20,681 nt of DNA from an uncultured Balneolaceae bacterium. GTDB lineage: Bacteria; Bacteroidota; Rhodothermia; Balneolales; Balneolaceae. The notes under the pieces are model-generated. The model was not told where the DNA came from and made no database searches. It worked only from the letters and a program-made list of their open reading frames with translations. The DNA lies in assembly GCA_938003885.1 (NCBI GenBank), contig CALKWT010000238.1, positions 1 through 20,681 of the forward strand, written 5' to 3'. The position numbers were made by a program, and so were the translations under genes. Positions 15,222 through 20,681 of this stretch are shown in pieces (position 1 is the first letter of the stretch; each line of letters begins with the position of its first letter).

Positions 15222-16076
15222 GTGGCAAAAAGCTCAGGAATCTCCACAAGAGAATCGGAATCACTAGACCGCTATCTCCATGAAATTGGAAAAGAGAAGT
15301 TAATTACTCCTGATGACGAAGTCAGGCTTGCCAAACAGATCCAGAAAGGGTCACAGAGAGCACTTGAAGAGTTGACCAAAGCCAACCTTCGGTTTGTCGT
15401 ATCCGTGGCAAAACAGTATCAGAATCAAGGGCTCTCTCTGGGCGACCTCATCAACGAGGGAAACCTTGGCCTTATAAAGGCAGCCAAGCGTTTTGATGAA
15501 ACCAGAGGTTTTAAATTTATCTCCTATGCTGTCTGGTGGATCCGTCAGTCGATCCTGCAGGCACTTGCAGAACAGAGCCGGATTGTTCGTCTCCCCCTGA
15601 ACCGAGTGGGCGCACTGAATAAAATCGGCAAGGAGTTATCGAAGTTAGAGCAGGAATATGAGCGGATTCCATCCGCAGCTGAGTTGGCAGAAAGTCTCGA
15701 GATGACGGTTTCAGAAGTAGCCGATACTCTTAAGATTTCAGGCCGGCACCTCTCCATGGATGCGCCCTTTGCCCAGGGAGAAGATAACAGGCTTCTGGAT
15801 GTTTTGGAAAACGAAGAGATTCCAAATCCTGATAATGAACTGATGGGAGAGTCACTCAAGGTTGAAATTGAGCGGGCTCTGTCAAAACTTACAAAAAGAG
15901 AAGCTGAAGTCATTCGACTCTATTTTGGTATCGGGCGCGAACACTCGCTGACTCTGGAAGAGATCGGCGAACGGTTTGACCTGACCCGTGAAAGAGTGCG
16001 GCAAATTAAGGAGAAAGCATTGAGAAAGCTTCGTCATCACAACAGAAGTGCAGCACTGCGTGCATATCTCGGATGA
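15222..16076 (+). CDS. rpoD: Primary RNA polymerase sigma factor (RpoD/SigA)
   Basis: This is the vegetative sigma factor that directs core RNA polymerase to housekeeping promoters. At 284 aa it has the short form usual in Bacteroidota, without region 1.1. Region 1.2 is at about 13-45 (SLDRYLHEIGKEKLITPDDEVRLA in outline). Region 2 is at about 50-120, with DLINEGNLGLIKAAKRFD and the promoter-melting FKFISYAVWWIRQSI. Region 3 is at about 128-195. Region 4 is at 215-278, with the helix-turn-helix LTLEEIGERFDLTRERVRQIKEKALRKL. The start is GTG at 15222, which gives the expected N-terminus just ahead of region 1.2; no Shine-Dalgarno is present. A strong terminator follows, so it is probably monocistronic. 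Confidence 0.97.
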   Translation: MAKSSGISTRESESLDRYLHEIGKEKLITPDDEVRLAKQIQKGSQRALEELTKANLRFVVSVAKQYQNQGLSLGDLINEGNLGLIKAAKRFDETRGFKFISYAVWWIRQSILQALAEQSRIVRLPLNRVGALNKIGKELSKLEQEYERIPSAAELAESLEMTVSEVADTLKISGRHLSMDAPFAQGEDNRLLDVLENEEIPNPDNELMGESLKVEIERALSKLTKREAEVIRLYFGIGREHSLTLEEIGERFDLTRERVRQIKEKALRKLRHHNRSAALRAYLG

Positions 16077-16101
16077 TAGCAGGAACTTGTGGAACGTAAT
16101 G

Positions 16102-16138
16102 AAAAGCGCGTCTGATTTATATCGGACGCGCTTTTTTT
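16102..16138 (+). terminator. Intrinsic terminator of rpoD
   Basis: GCGCGTCTG (16106-16114) pairs with CGGACGCGC (16123-16131) with one G-U pair and an 8-nt loop. Flanking AAAA and TTTTTTT extend the stem and supply the U-tract. It begins 26 nt after the rpoD stop. Confidence 0.93.
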
Positions 16139-16156
16139 GTTTTAACACTGAAATTT

Positions 16157-16204
16157 ACGGGACTGTCACAGGCAATAAGTATGGAGAGATTCCTGACAGC
16201 CCGT
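16157..16204. other. Bulged hairpin downstream of rpoD
   Basis: ACGGGACTGTCA with CAGG pairs with CCTGACAGCCCGT, giving about 13 bp with two single-base bulges and a loop of about 19 nt. No T-run follows. It overlaps the start of the possible 50-codon frame. Confidence 0.35.
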
Positions 16205-16333
16205 GAGGAGAGTGACCTTAAGGGTCTTGAGGTTGAGTTGTATTACAACTTAATTGCCGTCTGTTATAAAGGGTCAATTGAAACAGTACGAGCACAAATA
16301 TTACAAGCACACATATGTAATATTCACAGGTAG
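16181..16333 (+). CDS. Possible small protein of 50 aa, unknown
   Basis: ATG at 16181 opens 50 codons to TAG at 16331-16333. The predicted product is a Glu-rich, helix-prone peptide (MERFLTAREESDLKGLEVEL at its start) with two Cys and a basic end. It has no signal peptide and no motif I recognise. There is no Shine-Dalgarno, and several inverted repeats overlap it, so either the repeats or the gene may be chance. Conservation in relatives would decide. Confidence 0.25.
   Translation: MERFLTAREESDLKGLEVELYYNLIAVCYKGSIETVRAQILQAHICNIHR
16297..16325. promoter_or_regulatory. Inverted repeat, possible operator for the lipoprotein gene
   Basis: AATATTACA (16297-16305) and TGTAATATT (16316-16324) are perfect 9-bp inverted copies around a 10-nt spacer, the geometry of a dimeric regulator site. 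They lie about 165 nt before the lipoprotein ATG. A second symmetric site, AGTTGTATTACAACT, is at 16236-16250. Confidence 0.35.
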
Positions 16334-16415
16334 TATCCCGTTAACTCTAAAGCAGAAAGGATCGCAGAGTCCATACGAGTGAGATTTAACAGATCAGCCA
16401 TAGGAAGATGCGATT

Positions 16416-16434
16416 AAAAAAGTGAAACTTTTTT
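16416..16434. other. A/T hairpin ahead of the lipoprotein gene
   Basis: AAAAAAGT-GAA-ACTTTTTT is a perfect 8-bp inverted repeat with a 3-nt loop, 53 nt before the ATG. It could act as a weak bidirectional terminator, or simply mark the promoter region. Its TTTTTTG end could serve as a -33 element, but no good -7 box follows. Confidence 0.3.
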
Positions 16435-16487
16435 GATATATTAATAGTAGAGAAGTTTAATCAGGCGATCCACTAACGGAGACCATC

Positions 16488-17918
16488 ATGAAACTCAATA
16501 ACTTTAAAGCCCTCTACATTTTACCGGTACTTACGCTCTTTTTGTCAGGTTGTTATACGCAACTGCAGGTGGCAGAAAGATATCCCGGTACCGCCGAGAG
16601 AATAGAGACAGACAGGGGTGTTTACGGTCAGGCTGCCCTGGCAGACCGGAGCGGTGAAATTATAAGCGAGGAGGATTATTCGCTTGGTTATGAGGATGGA
16701 TGGGTGGATGCCGAACTCTACTATTTCAAAGATTATGAGACCAGGGACTGGTATGCAAATATAGGCTCTGTGATTGCCCATACTCCCCGAGCACGGAATG
16801 CAGCCACCATTCACTATCATTACTACGGATTCCATCCGTATTATTATGACCACATCGCCTTCTACCGATATCCCTACAGCAGGCATTTTGGCCCGCATTT
16901 CGGATTTAACTTTCACTGGGGCTGGGGATCTCCCTATTATGCACATGGCTATTATGCCTACCCCGGATATTATCCATATTACGGGTCTTACTGGGGGTCT
17001 CACAGACCCTACTACGGATACTACCACAATCAGTATGTGTATGTGAACCGCCGTTCTGCAGAGAATTACGGCCCCAGAACGAGTGCGCTTTCATCCCGTT
17101 CCAGAGGTAATGCTCTGACACGAACAACCAGGTCTGCATCGTCCGTAAGCAATAATGCTACCAGAACCCGTTCAAGCGTACGCACGGACAGCCGGACCCG
17201 GCAGGTGGAATCATCCAGAGGAACGGTCAATCGCAGTCGTTCAACCACAAGAAACAGTGGAAATTTAAACCGTGGGAGCACAGGAAGTAATTCCAGTCGC
17301 GGCACAGTAAACCGAAGCAGTTCGGGGAGCAGAAGTAGCGGTACAGTGAACAGGAGCCGTTCTACTTCCAGAAGCAGCGGAACAGTGAACAGCAGCAGGT
17401 CTACATCGCGAAGTTCTTCAGGCACCGCCAGCAGAAGCCGGAACAATAACCCTGCACCTGAAATATCCTCTCTGTTGCAGAGGGAAGGTGAAGCTGAAAA
17501 TCGTACATCTGCCCGACAAAGCGTATACTCTTCTGTCACGGATCGCAATGCTCTGACTTCCACAAGGAGAGCGATCCCCACATCTCAGCAAAGATCTGTT
17601 GAATTGATCAGAAGCAGGGTAAATAGTACTACGGAAACTGTGAACCGGACGCCGGTAAGGTCAGCCTCCCGCTCAACGGGTCAGGGAACCTTTGCAAGGC
17701 AAGCTGCACGTGCTATATTAGGCGTATCCGGCAGTTCATCCGGAAATACCCGATCCTCGGGTCTGCTTGATAGGGTTACAAATACTGCGAACAGGTCAGC
17801 CACGGTTCGTTCCGGATCCTCATCCCGATCTAGTTCAGTTTCGACAATCCGGTCCTCATCAACCTCAAACAGCCGGTCATCATCAGGAACAACACGTACC
17901 CGAAGCAGCAATCGTTGA
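16488..17918 (+). CDS. Lipoprotein with His/Tyr-rich region and Ser/Arg-rich repetitive tail, unknown function
   Basis: I do not recognise the family. A lipoprotein signal peptide ends in LSGC with lipidated Cys22. ATG at 16488 is preceded by GGAG at a 6-nt spacing, a good ribosome-binding site. Residues 22-95 are acidic and folded-looking (EEDYSLGYEDGWVDAELYYF). Residues 105-185 are extraordinarily rich in His, Tyr, Gly and Pro. From about 195 to the end (476) the chain is Ser/Arg/Thr/Asn-rich and likely disordered. GTVN starts recur at residues 245, 272, 285 and 298, the last three spaced exactly 13 residues apart. The tail is very basic and the N-terminal part acidic. It presumably sits in the outer membrane or periplasm; a cell-surface, cell-wall or polyanion-binding role is speculation. 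A gene for an outer-membrane barrel follows 211 nt downstream. Confidence 0.85.
   Translation: MKLNNFKALYILPVLTLFLSGCYTQLQVAERYPGTAERIETDRGVYGQAALADRSGEIISEEDYSLGYEDGWVDAELYYFKDYETRDWYANIGSVIAHTPRARNAATIHYHYYGFHPYYYDHIAFYRYPYSRHFGPHFGFNFHWGWGSPYYAHGYYAYPGYYPYYGSYWGSHRPYYGYYHNQYVYVNRRSAENYGPRTSALSSRSRGNALTRTTRSASSVSNNATRTRSSVRTDSRTRQVESSRGTVNRSRSTTRNSGNLNRGSTGSNSSRGTVNRSSSGSRSSGTVNRSRSTSRSSGTVNSSRSTSRSSSGTASRSRNNNPAPEISSLLQREGEAENRTSARQSVYSSVTDRNALTSTRRAIPTSQQRSVELIRSRVNSTTETVNRTPVRSASRSTGQGTFARQAARAILGVSGSSSGNTRSSGLLDRVTNTANRSATVRSGSSSRSSSVSTIRSSSTSNSRSSSGTTRTRSSNR
17220..17435 (+). repeat. Degenerate in-frame repeats encoding the GTVNRSRSTSRSS motif
   Basis: Within the lipoprotein gene, residues 245-316 consist of degenerate copies of a motif close to GTVNRSRSTSRSS. 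Copies begin at residues 245, 272, 285 and 298, so the exact period is 39 nt for the last three. Codons differ between copies (synonymous and Ser/Asn changes), indicating old rather than recent duplication. Confidence 0.7.
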
Positions 17919-18129
17919 TCTGCAGTATTTTTGGTGAAGAGAGGCAAGCTATCGAATACTCTGACAAAGGGTTGTTCACTTTTTTAATCCTGGTGTGGTG
18001 ACTCTAATCTGTAAACCACTCTGTTCTGCAGCCTGGAAGATAAAAATTTCATGCACGCCGTACGAACAAATAACTAAACTTTCCCTGAAACACTCCGAAC
18101 ATTTAATTTGAATCTCAGACAGGAGAGTC

Positions 18130-19653
18130 ATGCACAGAATTTTAAAATTGCTCTTTCTGATCGTCCTATTTGCGGGTTTATCAGACGCTGCAGCCCAGCA
18201 TATTAATAATCCCCTTAACTATAGTCATCAGGCAACGCTGATTGGGCAGAATCAAAACTCTGGAGATCCTGCATCGGTTATTCTTCCCGGAACATCATTT
18301 TACTCCGGCTTCGGATCCTTTATGGATAATCCTGCGAGTATGGTGTTTGCTGGTGAGAGTTATTTTCAGTTTGGCCTCTCCAACCGTTCAGTCAGCGAAG
18401 ATGCAACCTTTCTATCGCAAACTCGCAATTCGAGACGCACGGATAACGGCCTTACCAACGCCGGATTTATCTATAATTACCCGACTGTCCGTGGGAGTCT
18501 TGTGATAGGGGCGGGTTATAATCAACTCTCCAATTTTAACAGAGTACTGGATATTCGGGGCCATAATAGCCGGACCACAATAACCGATGCTTTTAAAGCT
18601 GAGGGATCCCAATATCAGGAGATTGCCTACAACAGTTACGCTACCGATATTGGGGATGATTTCGGCGACTGGGATGAGTCGATATTCCGAATTGGATTTG
18701 ATGATATCGGGGATTTTCCCGGTATTACTCAGCAGGGTGAAATTATAGAGAGGGGTGCGACCGGGGAGTACTCTATTTTTCTTGCGACAGAGTTTCGTGA
18801 ACGCCTGATGGTGGGTGCATCCCTGGGAATCGTCTCGGGCACCTACCGGTACGACCGTCTCTTTCAGGAAATAGATGAAGAGAATATTTATGACGGGGAG
18901 ATGATTGAAGGGGGTACAGATATCGATCGGCTTACACTCGATGAGCGTCTGAGAACTCGTTTTACAGGACTCAGAGCCCGGGCCGGATTGATTTATCAAT
19001 TTTCAGATCACGTTAGTGCAGGCGCCAGTTTTACACTCCCGACGCTCTTTGAAGTGGATGAAACCTATGACATAGGAATTACCACCCTCATGGATAATGG
19101 GGATAGTTTTGGAGACGAAACAGACAGCGAGTTCTCCTATAAAGTGCGCTATCCCTCAGAACTCTCCTTCGGCTTGGGTCTTTACAATTATCAGGGCTTC
19201 AGTGCCTCTGTCTCTGCCGATCTGACCAACTACTCCAATACAGAGGTGGATTTTCTGGAAAGTGACTTTTATGATGATGAGAGAGCAGAAAATGATTTCC
19301 TGCAAGATAATTTTGACAAAGTATGGAGTTTCAGGGGAGGTGTGTCCTACGATATTCATGATGCCTTCACCCTTCGGGGCGGGTATGCCTGGATCCCGAC
19401 GCGATTTATTAACGGGGATGACAACAGGAATGTCTATTCACTCGGGGCCGGTTTCGGGCTGACACCCACGATTACCCTCGATATCTCTGCACAGTACACA
19501 GTCTGGGACGAAACATCTGTGGTGTATGAATATGCACAGTATGACTATACAACACTACCGGAGAATCCCCCTACTTACCTCTATCATTCGGAAGATGCGT
19601 TTCGTGCGGTCGACAAACTGAACTTGTTGGCAACCATCAGGTTCAGAATGTAA
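18130..19653 (+). CDS. FadL/OmpP1-like outer-membrane beta-barrel protein
   Basis: The 507-aa protein has a Sec signal peptide (1-22, cleavage predicted after DAAA before Gln23). The mature part consists of alternating short amphipathic strands, with an early segment of the type found in the OmpP1/FadL transporter family (FMDNPASMVFAGESYFQFG). Repeated strand-turn patterns such as MVGASLGIVSGTY and FTLRGGYAWIPTRF fit a barrel of about 14 strands. FadL homologues carry long-chain fatty acids or other hydrophobic compounds across the outer membrane; the cargo here is unknown. Acidic loops (for example EIDEENIYDGEMIEGG and DSEFSYKV surroundings) are prominent and could suit a saline habitat. AGGAG at 18121-18125 is a clear ribosome-binding site, which fixes the ATG at 18130. 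It is likely transcribed separately from the preceding lipoprotein gene, though this is uncertain. Confidence 0.78.
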   Translation: MHRILKLLFLIVLFAGLSDAAAQHINNPLNYSHQATLIGQNQNSGDPASVILPGTSFYSGFGSFMDNPASMVFAGESYFQFGLSNRSVSEDATFLSQTRNSRRTDNGLTNAGFIYNYPTVRGSLVIGAGYNQLSNFNRVLDIRGHNSRTTITDAFKAEGSQYQEIAYNSYATDIGDDFGDWDESIFRIGFDDIGDFPGITQQGEIIERGATGEYSIFLATEFRERLMVGASLGIVSGTYRYDRLFQEIDEENIYDGEMIEGGTDIDRLTLDERLRTRFTGLRARAGLIYQFSDHVSAGASFTLPTLFEVDETYDIGITTLMDNGDSFGDETDSEFSYKVRYPSELSFGLGLYNYQGFSASVSADLTNYSNTEVDFLESDFYDDERAENDFLQDNFDKVWSFRGGVSYDIHDAFTLRGGYAWIPTRFINGDDNRNVYSLGAGFGLTPTITLDISAQYTVWDETSVVYEYAQYDYTTLPENPPTYLYHSEDAFRAVDKLNLLATIRFRM

Positions 19654-19791
19654 TCTATAGATACCAGAATATAGACCCATCCACCCGCTTCAAAAGTTGA
19701 TATATCGTAAAGCGTTGTGTTAGAGGATCGTGCCTTCTTTAAAAAATGGGCTTGGGAAAACATATTCAGGGCTGATTATTTTGAACACGTC

Positions 19792-19823
19792 TTGTAGATG
19801 TAATTGTATATGTTGTATATTTG
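19792..19823 (+). promoter_or_regulatory. tRNA-Leu promoter
   Basis: TATATTTG (19816-19823) matches TAnnTTTG exactly. A TTG at 19792-19794 lies 21 nt upstream as a -33 element. The predicted start falls a few bases before the tRNA at 19838, as expected for a short leader removed by RNase P. Confidence 0.65.
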
Positions 19824-19837
19824 ATACTTCAATTTTT

Positions 19838-19921
19838 GCCCGGGTGGCGGAATAGGTAGACGCGTTGGATTCAAAATCCAATGGCAGCGATGTCGTGCGG
19901 GTTCGATTCCCGCCCCGGGTA
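19838..19921 (+). tRNA. tRNA-Leu (anticodon CAA)
   Basis: The 84-nt gene folds as a class II tRNA. The acceptor stem is GCCCGGG (19838-19844) with CCCGGGT (19914-19920), including a terminal G-U pair. The anticodon stem is TTGGA/TCCAA around the loop TTCAAAA, with CAA at 19872-19874. A long variable arm is at 19882-19896, and the T arm is GCGGG-TTCGATT-CCCGC (19897-19913). The discriminator is A (19921). CCA is not encoded, since ACAA follows. It decodes UUG. Confidence 0.96.
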
Positions 19922-20469
19922 CAATTGTAGTAATATCAATAGAGAGTCCACCGTCTGCAATGTAAACAGACAGGCTTGTGCTATGCCCTTGCTGCGCGCT
20001 TTATGGCATTAAAGAGAGAAACTGAAAAAGACTTATCAAACGTTTCTAACCCATACTTCTGTCCTTATCAGACCTTATTGGACAGGTGGAGAGGATCTGT
20101 CATAGAAATGAAAGTAACAGGTCAAAAGAAAAGTACCGGTAGGCTCTTTCCTCTTTGATCAACCGTATTGGGTGTTTGATCCAAACTTACCTGTATGTCG
20201 TCCTGCAACTTCCTCACTTCAGCCTCTATAGGAAAGTAGCGAAGGTCGTAGCTTCCATAAAAATTATGAATAGATAAACCGTGATGAACAACATCTCGCC
20301 GTGAGTTTTGAACTATTGAGCACTTCAATACAACGATTAAAAAAGATTTTGAAAATTCAAAATTTCCTCCCAATTTGTTCAGAATTACACATTTCGGTTC
20401 ATGCAGGCGATGTTTTAAGTAGCTGAAATCGGATAAAACCGCTAATCATTGATAATATTCCAACTGTTT
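19922..20469. other. Stretch without a convincing gene after tRNA-Leu
   Basis: I see no supported gene in these 548 bp. Two frames exist, plus 19976-20158 (60 codons) and minus 20122-20373 (83 codons), but neither product resembles a known family and neither has a ribosome-binding site. The region is AT-rich toward the right and contains a perfect 18-nt palindrome at 20346-20363. No repeat of the tRNA 3' end, which would mark an attachment site, is found within the window. Confidence 0.6.
20346..20363. other. AT-rich 18-nt palindrome
   Basis: ATTTTGAA-AA-TTCAAAAT is perfectly symmetric around a 2-nt centre and lies about 107 nt before the DUF1080 lipoprotein gene. It may be an operator, or chance in AT-rich sequence. 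Confidence 0.3.
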
Positions 20470-20681
20470 ATGAAAGTTATATTTGGCTACAGTACAATCC
20501 TTCTCTGGTTGTTCTTAATGGGGTGCAGTAACAACGAGGAGAGCCGGCCGTCCGGCAGTGCAAGCGTATCAGAGACAACATCGGCAGAGAATGACCAGCA
20601 GGGGTGGGTATCACTTTTCGACGGCGAAACGTTGGATGGCTGGCGGGGACTGGGTCAGGATGGAATCCCTGCAGGACATTG
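20470..20681 (+). CDS. Lipoprotein with DUF1080 (3-keto-disaccharide hydrolase type) domain, N-terminal fragment
   Basis: The gene runs off the right edge, and only the first 70 codons are present. ATG at 20470 begins a lipoprotein signal peptide ending in LMGC, with lipidated Cys19, followed by a Ser/Glu/Asn-rich linker. From about residue 46 the sequence GWVSLFDGETLDGWRG is the characteristic opening of DUF1080 (Pfam PF06439), a concanavalin-like fold. Characterised members cleave 3-keto-glycosides, and many Bacteroidota carry several copies in glycan-degradation clusters. There is no clear Shine-Dalgarno. The export signal puts it in the periplasm or on the outer membrane. Its true length and pathway partners lie outside the window. 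Confidence 0.85.
   Translation, partial: MKVIFGYSTILLWLFLMGCSNNEESRPSGSASVSETTSAENDQQGWVSLFDGETLDGWRGLGQDGIPAGH

Larger units (their letters stand above)
16077..16487. other. Intergenic region rpoD / lipoprotein gene
   Basis: After the rpoD terminator come a bulged hairpin (16157-16204), a 15-nt palindrome (16236-16250), a 9-bp inverted repeat with 10-nt spacer (16296-16325 region), an A/T hairpin (16416-16434) and a 50-codon open frame (16181-16333). No exact TAnnTTTG promoter box is seen ahead of the lipoprotein gene. Confidence 0.55.

Noticed and set aside
17220..17435. CRISPR-like or tandem DNA repeat
   Set aside because: The periodicity is in frame, degenerate and explained by protein repeats; there are no identical direct repeats with unique spacers.
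17066..17581. 171-codon minus-strand frame rich in Leu/Val/Arg
   Set aside because: It arises from the repetitive Ser/Arg codons of the lipoprotein gene read in reverse; the plus-strand gene has a signal peptide and ribosome-binding site.
19976..20158. 60-codon plus-strand frame after tRNA-Leu
   Set aside because: Short, unrecognised product, no ribosome-binding site and overlapping frames; consistent with chance.
20122..20373. 83-codon minus-strand frame after tRNA-Leu
   Set aside because: No family resemblance and no ribosome-binding site; could be a decayed fragment but not supported as a gene.
5745..20681. Functional link between the Gfo/Idh/MocA oxidoreductase and the DUF1080 lipoprotein (3-keto-sugar pathway)
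   Set aside because: They are about 13.5 kb apart, on opposite strands, with unrelated genes between; the family association alone is not evidence here.

Overview
The window reads as ordinary chromosome from a Bacteroidota-like bacterium. I infer the Balneolia/Rhodothermia side of that group, for four reasons. The vegetative sigma factor is very short (284 aa, no region 1.1). Several upstream regions carry exact copies of the Bacteroidetes-type -7 box TAnnTTTG. Most starts lack a strong Shine-Dalgarno, although two genes have a good one. The 2-oxoglutarate dehydrogenase is an E2-E1 fusion of the kind best known from Actinobacteria. The lineage is an inference and rests on no marker comparison.

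Layout. (1) 181-3898, plus strand: purF, engB and serA form a tight cluster (TGATG stop-start overlap, then a 26-nt gap) for purine synthesis, ribosome assembly and serine synthesis. (2) 3899-4468: a gene-free stretch full of inverted repeats, ending in a promoter for an AI-2E family membrane protein (4469-5602). (3) 5745-10799, minus strand: a Gfo/Idh/MocA oxidoreductase preceded by kgd, each with its own strong intrinsic terminator. (4) 10800-11366: a divergent intergenic region with a -7 box inside an inverted repeat and a strongly folded leader in front of pepF (11367-13166). PepF is followed by an unrecognised sensor-like protein with two probable GAF domains and a degenerate GGDEF-like domain (13332-14801). 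(5) 15222-16076: the primary sigma factor, with a clear terminator. (6) 16488-17918: a lipoprotein with a His/Tyr-rich and then a Ser/Arg-rich repetitive tail; 18130-19653: a FadL/OmpP1-like outer-membrane barrel. (7) 19838-19921: tRNA-Leu(CAA) with a good promoter, then about 550 bp with no convincing gene. At the right edge is the start of a lipoprotein with a DUF1080 (3-keto-disaccharide hydrolase type) domain, cut by the window.

The genes are mainly core metabolism and information processing plus cell-envelope proteins. There is no CRISPR array, insertion sequence, phage gene or recognisable defence system. I found no coherent novel multi-gene system. The points most worth a second look are the fused Kgd outside Actinobacteria, the structured RNA candidates downstream of serA and upstream of pepF, the GAF/pseudo-GGDEF protein, the low-complexity lipoprotein, and two possible small genes of 50-54 codons beside rpoD.
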